This document shows positions 15,852 through 25,071 of a DNA stretch of 38,969 bases, piece by piece; the first letter of the stretch is position 1, and each line of letters starts with the position of its first letter. The DNA comes from Desulfovibrio sp. (GTDB lineage Bacteria > Desulfobacterota > Desulfovibrionia > Desulfovibrionales > Desulfovibrionaceae): the NCBI GenBank assembly GCA_031290615.1, contig JAITNF010000030.1, positions 1-38,969 on the forward strand, in the 5' to 3' direction. The notes under the pieces are model-generated. The model made no database searches. It worked only from the letters and a program-made list of their open reading frames with translations, and was not told the origin of the DNA. The translations under genes and the position numbers were made by a program.

Positions 15852-16842
15852 TTTTGCCTCGCTCTGGTTATCTTTGGGGCAACCGATCCTGCGCCTGCTT
15901 GTGGGACTGGCGGCTGGCGTGTTTATTGCCGATACACTGGAGGCACTGCACTGGACTCGGTCGCTAGCGCGTTTGGCGAAGCCCTTTGCCCGCGCTGCCC
16001 GCCTAGACGAAAGCGCTTGCGCGGCCTTTGCTCTGGCCTTTGTTTCCCCAGCTGCGGCCAATGCACTTTTGGCACAAAAGCACGAGGCTGGGGAAATGTC
16101 AACCCGCGAGTTGACCCTCGCCAACCTTTTCAATAGTCTGCCTGCCTATCTGACACATATCCCGAGCATTTTTCTGATTATTTGGCCTGTGCTCGGCACG
16201 CCTGCCGCCGTATATGTGGGACTGACTCTGCTGGCCGCCGCCGGACGGACGGGATTTACCCTTGCGCTGGGGCGATTTCTCCTGCCATCCCCGGTTGCTC
16301 CGCCATGCGCCCCGGCCACTGATTCCGGTTCCTGGCCCACGCTACGTCCATGCGGTTACGGTTTGCCGGCTGCGGAATTGTTCAAAGAAGCGCTAGGCAA
16401 AGCCAGACGGCGTTTTGCGAAACATCTGACTAAACTCGTCTACTATACGGTGCCTGTCTATGTGCTGATGTATGTCTTGCAGTGTCTGGGTTTTTTCCGC
16501 TTTGTCGAAATCTGGCTGGCGGAACACGCGAGCTGTCTTGACTTTCTGAAGCCCGAGGCCATTGGCGTTATAATCCTGCATCTTGCGACGGAACTGGGAG
16601 TGACCCTAGTGGCCGCCGCTTCCGCCCTGAATGCCGGCAGACTGGCCCCGCTTGATGTTGTGTTGGCGCTCTTAGTGGGAAACATCCTCTCCACGCCCGT
16701 GCGCGCCGTCCGCCATCAGTTGCCGGCCTACAGCGGTTTTTTCCGGCCCGCTATTGCGCTGAAGCTCGTCCTAACCAATCAGGGTCTCAGGGCGGTCAGC
16801 ATGGCCCTTGTCACGGCGGCGTATTATGTATACGCTTTTTGA
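15829..16842 (+). CDS. Nucleoside-recognition (Gate) domain membrane protein
   Basis: A 337-aa polytopic protein with about eight hydrophobic segments. It resembles the SpmA/FeoB-Gate 'nucleoside recognition' family, seen in paired halves: IADTLEALHWTRSLARLAKP then FALAFVSPAAANALL, and later YTVPVYVLMYVL and TELGVTLVAAASALNAG. The ATG at 15829 lies inside the end of rnhA, with GGAGG directly abutting it, an unusually tight spacing; translation may depend on ribosomes finishing rnhA, or the true start may be slightly downstream. The substrate is unknown. Stand-alone Gate proteins in Desulfovibrio-like genomes are usually annotated only by this domain. Confidence 0.7.
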   Translation: MWAITFFDFASLWLSLGQPILRLLVGLAAGVFIADTLEALHWTRSLARLAKPFARAARLDESACAAFALAFVSPAAANALLAQKHEAGEMSTRELTLANLFNSLPAYLTHIPSIFLIIWPVLGTPAAVYVGLTLLAAAGRTGFTLALGRFLLPSPVAPPCAPATDSGSWPTLRPCGYGLPAAELFKEALGKARRRFAKHLTKLVYYTVPVYVLMYVLQCLGFFRFVEIWLAEHASCLDFLKPEAIGVIILHLATELGVTLVAAASALNAGRLAPLDVVLALLVGNILSTPVRAVRHQLPAYSGFFRPAIALKLVLTNQGLRAVSMALVTAAYYVYAF

Positions 16843-16887
16843 GGGATGAATCCGAACAAACCCGAGCAAGAAGACAGGGAGTGAGTT

Positions 16888-17141
16888 ATGGACGGCGCAA
16901 AAACAGCTGACGCCGAACCACTTGCGCGGCCCAAGAACTCCTGCCTGCCCATAACTGTGTTCTGCACGAAGTGACGTTGCCACGCTCGAAAACAGCCATC
17001 CAGCTTCTGCATGCCTTGCATTTGCAGGAGAAATGCGCGATTATGACACGCGCCTCGGCGATCTTTTGACCCCGGACCGGACAGGCACCTATCTGGCGGA
17101 ACGACGAAATTATCGTGCGCAAAGTTGCGTCAACAGGTTAG
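16888..17141 (+). pseudogene. Small ubiquitin-like (ThiS/MoaD-type) protein remnant
   Basis: From an ATG at 16888 (GGGAG upstream) the first frame gives MDGAKTADAEPLARPKNSCL. After a shift near 16970 VTLPRSKTAIQLLHALHLQE follows, and after another shift NDEIIVRKVASTG ending at 17141. The pattern (TA.QLL..L.L......T......P...I...D.I.VR...S.G) is that of a beta-grasp sulfur-carrier-like protein that has lost its frame. The 3' end overlaps the converging gene at 17130. Confidence 0.45.
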
Positions 17142-17657
17142 GGTTTTCTGCTCTCTGCTTGCTGTCTGGACGTATATGAGCAGTTTGTCCTCCAGGCTGC
17201 GCACATCTGGACTTTTCCGCCATTCGGCAAAAAGGGAGCGCCAAGTGGAGAATTCCAGAAAATTCTCATCCAGTTGCGCTTCGTGCGACTGAACCCACAA
17301 GTTGAAAAGCTGAAGCTGGGCCTGAAAAGTCGCGCTTTCAAGAATAATTGGCGCTGTATTCTTGGACATGGTCTTGCCGTCCAGTTGTTCCATCACAAAG
17401 GTGCAGACGGCCCGCCGCGAGGTTTTAAAATCCGCTTCTTTCTCGTTTATGGCTTCGGCCATGGGCAGCAGATGGGCATAATCCTTCCTGATACGCTCCA
17501 TGCCCTTGTCCGGCACGGCGATGAAGAGCGGAACGTCTTCACTGTGCGTTGCGTCGGTCTTTTCGGCAATGAAATAAAAGCGCAACCAGTTTTCAAACAT
17601 GACGGCTTCCAAAATCTGCATGACAGATTCCCGGAAGGTTTCCTGCTGTATGGGCAT
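17130..17657 (-). CDS. Conserved hypothetical protein, 175 aa
   Basis: An intact frame begins MPIQQETFRESVMQILEAVM, rich in aromatic and acidic residues and mostly helical (VMFENWLRFYFIAE, FNLWVQSHEAQLDENFLEFS). There is no signal peptide, membrane span or nucleotide-binding motif. I do not recognise a named family. The ATG is preceded by AGGAGA. It is the last gene of a minus-strand run after pyrR, hisK and the ABC pseudogene, separated from the latter by 234 bases that hold a dispersed repeat. Its intact state among broken neighbours suggests it is still used. Confidence 0.6.
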   Translation of the reverse strand: MPIQQETFRESVMQILEAVMFENWLRFYFIAEKTDATHSEDVPLFIAVPDKGMERIRKDYAHLLPMAEAINEKEADFKTSRRAVCTFVMEQLDGKTMSKNTAPIILESATFQAQLQLFNLWVQSHEAQLDENFLEFSTWRSLFAEWRKSPDVRSLEDKLLIYVQTASREQKTLTC

Positions 17658-17688
17658 GCGTTCTCCTGTGATCCGCTCTGCAGGGATT

Positions 17689-17735
17689 TACTTGCTGTAA
17701 AGCAAGTATCTCAAGCGTGAAATGCTCTGGAGCAT
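17689..17735 (+). repeat. Dispersed intergenic repeat family 1, copy A
   Basis: TACTTGCTGTAAAGCAAGTA then TCTCAAGCGTGAAATGCTCT continues to GGAGCAT. It shares about three-quarters of its bases with 28923-28970 and, inverted, with 25207-25244. ACTTGC/GCAAGT forms a small hairpin. All three copies lie in intergenic sequence. Confidence 0.6.
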
Positions 17736-17831
17736 ATTCAAGTTGTAAACGCCCCGCTCTGCCGCGTCAATCACTTTGCGCTTTTTTTCGACAAACAGCA
17801 CACGCCCGTCCTTGAAGCAAGTCATACGCCC

Positions 17832-17877
17832 CCGGCAGAGCCGGAGGCTTGGATAATATGAACCGCTCAAAGCGGTT
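17832..17877. repeat. Paired small hairpins
   Basis: CCGGC AGA GCCGG (17832-17844) is followed by AACCGCT CAA AGCGGTT (17861-17877). No T-run follows on either strand. They lie between the ABC pseudogene and repeat copy A and may belong to one eroded mobile or REP-like element. Confidence 0.4.
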
Positions 17878-17891
17878 TAATACGGTCTCGT

Positions 17892-19070
17892 CTATTGGAA
17901 ATCTACGGAATAAAGATGCCAAAGACATGGATCGCATTCTACCGTCAACTCAAAAAATCCTTGACTCAAGAGGTGAGTCCATACATTCCCTGCCGCCAAT
18001 GAGGAAAAGCCGTTTTCCATCTTCGCCAGGCGGTTAGTGCACAATGGTGAGTCATCGTTGTAGTGAGACACAAAAACAAGATATATCCCGGCGAGGTGAT
18101 CCAAAAGGTCCAGGTAACGCAGGCGGCTTTCGGCATCAAGACCGCTGCACGGCTCGTCCAACAATAAAATTTTCGGGTCGCCCACAAGAAGCCCGAGCCA
18201 GAAAAAGACTCCGCAACTGCCCGCTGGAAAGCAGCCGTATGGAGGCGGACGCCAAATGATCTATCCGGAGTTCCGCCATAATTGCCCGGGCGTTTTGTTG
18301 CTCGGCTGCGGTAAAGCCCCTGTAAATCCCTATAGTGTTGTCAAAACCTGAACAGATAAACTCAAAGCCGCTTAAACCATAGCCATACAGGGCCTGTGAA
18401 AAATCACTGACAAGACGCACGCCTCTGCGCAATTGTTCTAGCGTACGCACACGTCCGCCGCAACGCGGCAGACAACTCAGCTTTCGTCCCCGGCCAAAAG
18501 GCGTAGCAAGGTGGACTTGCCCGATCCGTTGGCGGCCGAGCAGTTGCCAGTGCTCGCCCTCGTGCATGCCCTAGGTAATATTGTGCAGCATCTCGTGCCG
18601 ATCAATAAAGACCGAAACATTTTTGAGACTGAATGTGAAAGAGCGGTAATTTCCCGATCCAGCAGCAAATCGTGCGGCCATGGTCTCCGCCTCGGCATAC
18701 CGGACAGCTTCGGGCTTGGTGTAGAGCAGCTGTGTGTCATCCTGAGCGGTGAGCAGCAAATCCCTGCCGGTCATCTCTCCGTCCTGACGAGTGAAACCAG
18801 CGCGCTCATGGCCTTGTCGGCCAAAGAAGAAGTCTCCGCAACTTCGTTCGTGTGCCAACGGATATTTCCCCGCGCTGGCCAGATCTCCCCGCCCAACAGC
18901 CTGAGCAAAGTGGATTTTCTCGAACCGTTGGGGCCGATGAACGCGCAGTGCTCACTCTCGCGCAGAGTGAGGTCGAGATCGCGCAACACCATTTTTCGAC
19001 GGATGTCGCCGGACAGGAAAAGACTGACTCCCGTCACTGTAACTAGGGCTGGCGCGGACCGCATATTCAA
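17892..19070 (-). pseudogene. Tandem-domain ABC ATPase (ModF-like), frameshifted with damaged Walker A
   Basis: The first ABC domain starts at 19070 with a normal N-terminus and GPNGSRKSTLLRLLGGEIWP, where the invariant second Gly of Walker A (GSGKST) is replaced by Arg. The frame then breaks near 18850. The second domain appears in pieces: NGSGKSTLLRLLAG near 18490-18535 in one frame, then RLLSSGQLRSLFLAR (a signature-like motif) near 18230, and finally MGDPKILLLDEPCSGLDAES at 18185 (Walker B, D-loop) with VSHYNDD as the H-loop. Two fused ABC domains without membrane spans match the ModF/YlmA-like group of uncertain function. It overlaps the stop of hisK by a few bases, so it was in the same operon. 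Confidence 0.85.
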
Positions 19071-19912
19071 ATATCCAGCTCCGTCACGCGTCCTTTCTCA
19101 AAAAAGACATGCTTTGAAAAACCAAAAGATCGGGCGTAGGCGGCAAGGCGTGTGAAGTCGGCGGCCACATCCTCCACCCTGTGCGCGTCTGACGCAAAAG
19201 AAACGGGCAACCCGAGTTCCGCAGCAATGGTCATAATTTGTGGGGCGGGGTAAATTTCGGCACAGGGTTTACGCAGGCCGGCCGAAGAAATTTCCATACT
19301 CATGCCGGTCTCTTTGAGGATCGTCAGTGCGCGCCGGAGCATGACTAAGCTTTGGGGCTTGTCCAGCCAGACATGGAACTGCTCCACACTGAAAATTTTT
19401 ATGAGATCCGGGTGTGCCGCAGTGGAAAAGAGGCCGGAACTCAACATGTCTTCCCAGGCCGAAAAATAGGCCGTGTAATGGGCCTCGCATTCTTCCTGCG
19501 ACAGCCCTTCCCACGGACCTGTGCCGTCGTCAAAGCCCCAGCGTCCGATAAAGTGCACACTGCCCAGGAGATAGTCGAAGTCACGGGCTCTGCAGGCGGC
19601 CCGTGTGAATTCTTCCTGTCCGTCCAGCCAGTCCATTTCCATGCCGTAGAGCACGTTACAGAGGCCGTTGGGGCCTTCCATAGGAGCGGCCTTGAGGGCA
19701 AGAACTTCACGATCGTAATCCTGCAGATGACGCTTGAGATATTCGCGGTATTCGCGAATATAGTCAACGCATTGCGGACGCGGCGAATGTTCTGAAAATC
19801 CTATGAGTGTGAGGCCGCTGTCAAGGGCCGCAGCGTACATGGCAGCCGGTTTGTCCTCGCCGTGGGAATAGCAGGTGTGGGTGTGGAGGTCGCATGCAAT
19901 CATCTTCGCCAA
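19067..19912 (-). CDS. hisK: PHP-domain histidinol-phosphatase
   Basis: A 281-aa PHP-superfamily phosphoesterase with the metal-binding motifs DLHTHTCYSHGE (residues 8-19), GFSEHSPRP, a central EMDWLDG, the HPDLIKIF box and the C-terminal FASDAHRVEDV. These match the HisK/HisJ-type histidinol-phosphatases, which catalyse the penultimate step of histidine synthesis with a trinuclear metal site. A related PHP phosphatase with another substrate cannot be excluded. It begins 2 bases after the pyrR stop and is probably co-transcribed. Intact. Confidence 0.85.
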   Translation of the reverse strand: MAKMIACDLHTHTCYSHGEDKPAAMYAAALDSGLTLIGFSEHSPRPQCVDYIREYREYLKRHLQDYDREVLALKAAPMEGPNGLCNVLYGMEMDWLDGQEEFTRAACRARDFDYLLGSVHFIGRWGFDDGTGPWEGLSQEECEAHYTAYFSAWEDMLSSGLFSTAAHPDLIKIFSVEQFHVWLDKPQSLVMLRRALTILKETGMSMEISSAGLRKPCAEIYPAPQIMTIAAELGLPVSFASDAHRVEDVAADFTRLAAYARSFGFSKHVFFEKGRVTELDI

Positions 19913-19914
19913 CT

Positions 19915-20448
19915 TTACCGGGACAGCAGCCGCACACTGTCTTCGCCGTCACGTTCCGCCAGCAGCACATCCACATGTTCGTCACAGTCCGTAGGAACGG
20001 CGCGCCCCACATAATCGGCCTGTATGGGCAGTTCCCTGTGGCCGCGGTCAATCAGCGCCAGCAGCTCCACCGCCCTAGGGCGGCCATAGTCAAGCAGGGC
20101 TTCCAGCGCAGCCCGTATGGTGCGGCCGGTAAACAACACATCGTCCACCAGAAGAATTACGCTGTTGTCCACGCTTGTGGGTATCATGGAAGAACCTATA
20201 TGTGGCTTGCCTTCAATGCTTGTCCAGTCATCGCGGTAAAAATTGATGTCCAAGGTGCCTATGGGTGGGTGGCGGCCAATCCGTGAGGCTAGCAGATTGC
20301 CGAGGCGTTTTGCGATATCAGCTCCGCGTCGCTGGATTCCCACTAAGATAAGATTTTCACAGTCTGGATGGTGCGCCAGAATCTGTAAAGCCAATTCTTC
20401 AAGAACAGCGACAATTTTTTCTTTGCCCAAAAGCGCTTTAACTGTCAT
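19915..20448 (-). CDS. pyrR: PyrR bifunctional regulator / uracil phosphoribosyltransferase
   Basis: The 177-aa protein has the type I phosphoribosyltransferase fold with the PRPP loop VILLVDDVLFTGRTIRAALE and the PyrR-specific LILVGIQRRGADIAKRL and DINFYRDDW segments. In Firmicutes PyrR binds pyr mRNA to cause attenuation and also makes UMP from uracil. In deltaproteobacteria the second activity may dominate, since no PyrR-binding leader is seen here. The ATG at 20448 has GGAGAC upstream; a longer in-frame extension to 20526 crosses the predicted promoter and is rejected. First gene of the operon pyrR-hisK-ABC. Confidence 0.92.
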   Translation of the reverse strand: MTVKALLGKEKIVAVLEELALQILAHHPDCENLILVGIQRRGADIAKRLGNLLASRIGRHPPIGTLDINFYRDDWTSIEGKPHIGSSMIPTSVDNSVILLVDDVLFTGRTIRAALEALLDYGRPRAVELLALIDRGHRELPIQADYVGRAVPTDCDEHVDVLLAERDGEDSVRLLSR

Positions 20449-20475
20449 GCCTGTCTCCTTCATCAATATTACAGG

Positions 20476-20504
20476 ATTGTAAACCATGTGACAATTTTTC
20501 GCAA
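20476..20504 (-). promoter_or_regulatory. Sigma-70-type promoter of the pyrR operon
   Basis: On the minus strand TTGCGA (20499-20504) and TACAAT (20476-20481) are separated by exactly 17 bases, and the -10 box ends 27 bases before the pyrR ATG. A good match to the vegetative consensus. Confidence 0.65.
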
Positions 20505-20777
20505 GAACGGACCAAGTCATTGTCATTTTACACTTGATTTTTCAGGGCTGAAGCATCTAAAAAATCGAGGGTATTATCACAAAGAAGGAAGAAAAACGCG
20601 GACAAACGCGCTGTCCATTACGAAGATGGGTTAGTATGGCGGTAGGGCTGTGTATGCAAAAAACAAGCCGAAACAGTCAATTCAGACTGCTTAAACCCGG
20701 CCATACTCGTCAAGAGTCAGAACTTTTTTGGCATTCCTGTGCCGCATTGGACACACCTACACAAAAATCACGAATTC

Positions 20778-20921
20778 TCAAATTAACTTACCCAGTTTTT
20801 CAACGATGTCAATATCTCCAATCTGAGCGAGAGTTTCACCTTTGTGATGATTTTTGCGGTATAACCATTTGTATTTACTGATCACAATCTCTGCAAAAGT
20901 GAATCTCTCATTGGGGAGGTA
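20778..20921 (-). pseudogene. Unassigned coding-like fragment, faintly ankyrin-like
   Basis: A 47-codon stretch with no start codon, open from about 20921 to a stop at 20778, reads ERFTFAEIVISKYKW then HKGETLAQIGDIDIVEKLGK. In the adjacent frame NGYTAKIIT is found, so the composite NGYTAKII...GDIDIVEKL looks like a terminal ankyrin repeat. Weak; it may be chance. The rest of 20505-20777 and 20983-21060 shows nothing further I can assign. Confidence 0.2.
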
Positions 20922-20924
20922 TTA

Positions 20925-20982
20925 GCTCAGTTTGCCGTGAGCCTGCGTCAGTCCACGTTTTTTGCCTGACGGCAAACTGAGC
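20925..20982. repeat. Perfect 14-bp inverted repeat with 30-base loop
   Basis: GCTCAGTTTGCCGT (20925-20938) is the exact reverse complement of ACGGCAAACTGAGC (20969-20982). The loop contains further self-complementary CTGCGTCAG-type sequence. There is no T-run on either side, so it is not a standard terminator. It lies 80 bases upstream of the hesB-like pseudogene. Confidence 0.8.
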
Positions 20983-21061
20983 CGATATCAATTCCACCTC
21001 TGCCTTGACAAGAAAACCGTCAGAGTTTATCTGGAAGCAGTACATTCCGTCAGGAGGCATT

Positions 21062-21374
21062 ATGCTGGAATTGTCAGACGCTGCCCACAAGGAGCTTGAA
21101 GCCTACTTTGCGGATAAAAAAAGCTACCATACGAATATATGCTCGCTGGCTGTGGTGGATTGCAACTTGCCCTAGCCTAGCCGGCCGACGATGATCACAC
21201 CGGAGAAAGCAACGGCTTCCCTTCTATATCAACAAAGATATGCTCGCGCAAATTCAGGGAGTCAAGATTAACCTGTCGTATATGGGCGTTGCGGTGAACC
21301 CGCTTGTACCCCTGGAGTGTTCAGGCAACCGCGCCTGCGGCGGTTGCGCAAGCTCTTTAGGTTGCTGCGGTTAA
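21062..21374 (+). pseudogene. HesB/IscA-like protein remnant
   Basis: AGGAGG precedes the ATG at 21062, and the start MLELSDAAHKELEAYFADKK matches HesB-like A-type scaffold proteins of Desulfovibrio. After a frameshift near 21120 and in-frame stops, the C-terminus resumes as INKDMLAQIQGVKINLSYMG and ends in a Cys-rich tail (CSGNRACGGCASSLGCCG) at 21374. The length of 313 bases is not a multiple of three. Known role: iron-sulfur cluster assembly or redox. The remainder, 21375-21639, holds no feature I can assign. Confidence 0.75.
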
Positions 21375-21639
21375 CTCCCCGGAATTGCGGAATACAATTT
21401 TAAGTATACGCTGATTAAATCGACTTTTAGTCATTTTTATTGCAAATACAGTGAATAAATTCAGTAAATTATAATTAGCGCTTACTTAATTCAGAATCGG
21501 CACAAAACCACAAGTGTGAACATCCGACTCACGGCAGAGGCTCAACCAGTTGCCCCTGTTTTTTGCCAGACAAAACGCCATCATGTCATTTTGACTGCCC
21601 GCGTAGCGGCTTACGTTGCGTTTCCACTACTGTAATTCC

Positions 21640-24600
21640 ATGCAAACTCTAATATCCATGCTGACAAGCTGTGAGCAGCAACTTCATATTAACCGCGCCG
21701 GTCTCGCCACCCGCTGTCGTCTTGCGAGGCAAGCGCTTTTGCAGGGGCGCAGTGCTGTGCTTGTCACCCTCAACAGGGAAGAATTTTTCAACGCCAGCGC
21801 ACTACTCTCTCTCTTCACGCCGGAACTTTCCCAAGGGGACATATCCCCGGCGCGGCCGGCCTTTGCAAACCCCTGTCTGGCTCTGCCTCCTATTTCCTAC
21901 GGACGCGAAAAAAACACGCGGGCAAGTCGTCTAGCCGTGCTCTACGGCCTTACCTTGGGACAACCGCGCTGTCTAGTGGCGGACATCTCAAGCCTGATTC
22001 TGCGTTATATGCCCCTTTCCTTCTTTGCGGCCAAAAGCCTGAATTTACGCCGCGGCAGTGAATTTTCGCCCGAACTTGTGCTGGATCAAGCGGCGGAATG
22101 GGGCTATGAGCGCGTCAGCCTTGTAAATCACCCCGGCGACATGGCCATGCGTGGGGATATTTTCGATATATACCCCACCGGCTACGCCCGCCCGGCTCGC
22201 CTGGAATTTTTTGGCGACAGTGTGGAGAAAATCCGTCTTTTTGACCCGGACAGCCAGCGGTCCCTGCTCTCCCTTGAGGAATTGACGCTTCTGCCCATCA
22301 GCCTGCTGGCTCTGAGCAGGGCGGAAACAGAAGGCGCACGCAAACATTGTGATAAGCTCTTCGACGAAGGCAAAATCAGCGAGGACGACTGTTATTCTTT
22401 CAAAAAAGCTTTAGACAAGGGTGGTGAAAGCCTCTTGCCGGGTAGTATTTTTGATACGCCCAGCGATCTGGAAGACTGGCTTGGGAAGAATTGCCTCTGG
22501 CTTTTGCCCGGTGAGGCGAACAGCGGACAGGCCCTTCACGAAGCCAGACTTGCTCTCAAGGAAAGGCTGGAAAGCGAACAGGCTTTGCCGCAACCGGCCT
22601 CCCTTGTCCTGCGCAAACATTCCCGCCCAGCGCCGTGGCGCAATTTTCAGCAAATTTTTGCCGAGCCATTGATAACAGGCATTGATGTGCGCGGGCATAG
22701 CCTTGCGGAGCGCCCCCTCCATGCCTTTACTGATCTTTTCCCTTTGCCGGCACAGGACAGGCCTTGGCAGCATCTGGCCACAGGCCTCAAGGAATGGCAA
22801 CAGAAACGCCGTCAGGTCATTCTGAGTTTTTCCAGCGAGCGCGGGCGGACAAAATTTCTCAAACTGGCGGCCCAGGAAGGCATTACCCCGTCTCTGCGCT
22901 ACGCGCCGGATGTCCACGGCCTATTTGCCCTTGTTTCGTCCTTTCGCTCCGGCACGGAACTTGTCTGGGACAATTCCCTCATACTCGGGGAGGATGTCCT
23001 CCAGCCCAAGGCGGAAAAAACGCCGCGCGTGGCCTCGCGCGCATTCAAGGGGCTGGACAGTTTTGAAACCATCGCCGCCGGCGACCTGCTTGTGCATCGA
23101 AATTACGGAATAGGCCGTTTTGCCGGCCTGCACCACCTGAAAATCAACAACGTCGTCAACGATTTTCTGCTCATTGAATACTCCGGCAAGGACAAGCTTT
23201 ACGTCCCGGCAGACAGAATTGGCCTCATACAACGATTCAAGGGACCCGAGGGAATGGAGCCGTCCCTAGACCGCCTGGGAGGTTCCGGATGGATTTCTGG
23301 CAGGGAAAAAGCCCGCAAGGCCATTGAAAAAATCGCCGCCGATCTGGTGGAGATGTATGCTTGGCGCAAGGTTGCCAAGGGGTGGCGCTACGGCCCGCCG
23401 GACGATTTGTACAGCGAATTTGAATCCACCTTCGGTTTTGAAGAAACGCCGGATCAGACAAGGGCCATTGCAGAAGTGCTGGCGGACATGGAAAAGTCTG
23501 AGCCCATGGATCGCCTTGTCTGCGGAGATGTGGGTTTCGGCAAAACGGAAGTGGCCCTGCGCGCAGCTTTTCGCGCCGTCACGGAAGGCAGGCAGGTGAT
23601 AATGCTCTGCCCCACCACAGTTCTTGCGGAGCAGCACTATCAGACATTCCTAACGCGGCTGGCCGGCTTTCCAGTCCATGTTGGCCTGTTAAGCCGATTC
23701 GTCCCGCGCGTCCGACAAAAGGAAACTCTCAGCGCCGCTGCGGACGGACAAATAGACATCCTTATCGGCACGCACCGCATGCTTTCCAATGATGTCAAGC
23801 TGCCCAACCTAGCCCTTCTCATAATGGATGAAGAGCAGCGCTTCGGCGTCCGCCACAAGGAAAAACTTAAAAGCCTCAAAAAAAATGTGGATGTGCTCAC
23901 CCTCACGGCCACGCCCATTCCGCGAACCTTGCAACTTTCCATGTCCGGCATACGGGAGCTTTCTGTTATCGAAACGGCTCCACAGGAACGCAAGCCTGTG
24001 GGCACCGCAGTGCTGCGCCGCGACGACGCTACACTGGAAAGCGTCATTGCGCGTGAGCTTGCACGCGAAGGCCAGATTTTCTGGGTTTACAACAGGGTGC
24101 AGGGTTTGGAGCACGTGGCTGAATACGCTGGAAAACTGGCTCCTCAAGCCCGTATTGGCATGGCTCACGGGCAGATGAACGAGAGCGATCTTGAAGAAAA
24201 CATGCATAAATTTTGGCACGGCGAACTGGACATTCTGGTCTGCACAGACATTGTGGAATCCGGTCTAGATTTTCCCCGCGCCAACACCCTTATTGTCGAC
24301 CAAGCTCATATGTTCGGTCTTGGACAACTTTACCAGTTGCGCGGGCGTGTAGGCCGTAGCGACAGGCAGGCCTATGCCTATTTTATTGTGCCGGACGCGG
24401 AGCGCCTGACTGACAAAGCCGGAGAGCGTCTGCGCATTATTCAGGACATGGACTATCTTGGCGCGAGTTTCCAACTTGCAATGGAAGACCTGCGTCTGCG
24501 CGGAGCTGGCAATATTCTGGGCGAAGTGCAGTCCGGCCAGATAAGCCGCGTGGGGTTGGACCTTTATCTGAAAATGCTGGAAGAGTGCGTTATACGTCTG

Positions 24601-25071
24601 AAGGGGGAAAAGAAGGCGCTGATTGATGAAACCGAGATTACCCTGCGACTGCCTGCGCATATTCCGGCAAGCTATGTGGAAGACGGCTGCGAGCGCCTGC
24701 ACTTTTACAAAATTTTCACCACGGCGCCCAACAGCGCTACCAGAGAAAAAGCGGCTCTCGCCTTGAGGGATCGCTTCGGCCCGCTGCCCGAAGAACTCGA
24801 CAATTTTTTGGCGGTACTCAACCTGAAACAGTTTCTCGGTCAATTACAGGTGGCAAAGGCGGAAGTGCACCGCGATGTCCTGTGCCTGACATGGTCCGAC
24901 GGCCAAACAGCCGTCTGTCCCGAACGACTTGTGGACTTGGCGGCCAGGTCCTTGGGCGCACGCCTGCATCCGCCTTCTGGGATCACGCTGTCCCTGCCGG
25001 AAGGATCTTTTGCCCAAGGCTTGCAAGCGCTGCAAAATACGCTGGAAAAGATCCGCGCCGAAGAAAATTGA
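21640..25071 (+). CDS. mfd: Transcription-repair coupling factor
   Basis: A complete 1143-aa Mfd that removes stalled RNA polymerase and recruits UvrA to lesions. The UvrB-like N-terminal third includes RGDIFDIYPTGYARPARLEF. The CarD-like RNA-polymerase-interacting domain (GDLLVHRNYGIGRFAGLHHL) follows near residue 490. The RecG-like motor has Walker A GDVGFGKTEVALRAA near 628, DEEQ near 728, TATPIPRTLQLSMSG and the TRG motif. The C-terminal UvrA-binding-regulatory TRCF domain ends at 1143. The ATG at 21640 gives the most family-like N-terminus but lacks a clear ribosome binding site; an in-frame TTG at 21616 is the alternative. Intact despite its length, implying selection. Confidence 0.95.
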   Translation: MQTLISMLTSCEQQLHINRAGLATRCRLARQALLQGRSAVLVTLNREEFFNASALLSLFTPELSQGDISPARPAFANPCLALPPISYGREKNTRASRLAVLYGLTLGQPRCLVADISSLILRYMPLSFFAAKSLNLRRGSEFSPELVLDQAAEWGYERVSLVNHPGDMAMRGDIFDIYPTGYARPARLEFFGDSVEKIRLFDPDSQRSLLSLEELTLLPISLLALSRAETEGARKHCDKLFDEGKISEDDCYSFKKALDKGGESLLPGSIFDTPSDLEDWLGKNCLWLLPGEANSGQALHEARLALKERLESEQALPQPASLVLRKHSRPAPWRNFQQIFAEPLITGIDVRGHSLAERPLHAFTDLFPLPAQDRPWQHLATGLKEWQQKRRQVILSFSSERGRTKFLKLAAQEGITPSLRYAPDVHGLFALVSSFRSGTELVWDNSLILGEDVLQPKAEKTPRVASRAFKGLDSFETIAAGDLLVHRNYGIGRFAGLHHLKINNVVNDFLLIEYSGKDKLYVPADRIGLIQRFKGPEGMEPSLDRLGGSGWISGREKARKAIEKIAADLVEMYAWRKVAKGWRYGPPDDLYSEFESTFGFEETPDQTRAIAEVLADMEKSEPMDRLVCGDVGFGKTEVALRAAFRAVTEGRQVIMLCPTTVLAEQHYQTFLTRLAGFPVHVGLLSRFVPRVRQKETLSAAADGQIDILIGTHRMLSNDVKLPNLALLIMDEEQRFGVRHKEKLKSLKKNVDVLTLTATPIPRTLQLSMSGIRELSVIETAPQERKPVGTAVLRRDDATLESVIARELAREGQIFWVYNRVQGLEHVAEYAGKLAPQARIGMAHGQMNESDLEENMHKFWHGELDILVCTDIVESGLDFPRANTLIVDQAHMFGLGQLYQLRGRVGRSDRQAYAYFIVPDAERLTDKAGERLRIIQDMDYLGASFQLAMEDLRLRGAGNILGEVQSGQISRVGLDLYLKMLEECVIRLKGEKKALIDETEITLRLPAHIPASYVEDGCERLHFYKIFTTAPNSATREKAALALRDRFGPLPEELDNFLAVLNLKQFLGQLQVAKAEVHRDVLCLTWSDGQTAVCPERLVDLAARSLGARLHPPSGITLSLPEGSFAQGLQALQNTLEKIRAEEN

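Noticed and set aside
20449-20526. Upstream extension of pyrR
   Set aside because: It crosses the predicted promoter and lacks family similarity; ATG 20448 has a proper ribosome binding site.
22045-24843. Several minus-strand frames of 100-190 codons inside mfd
   Set aside because: They are shadows of the mfd coding frame with no independent start signals or family patterns.
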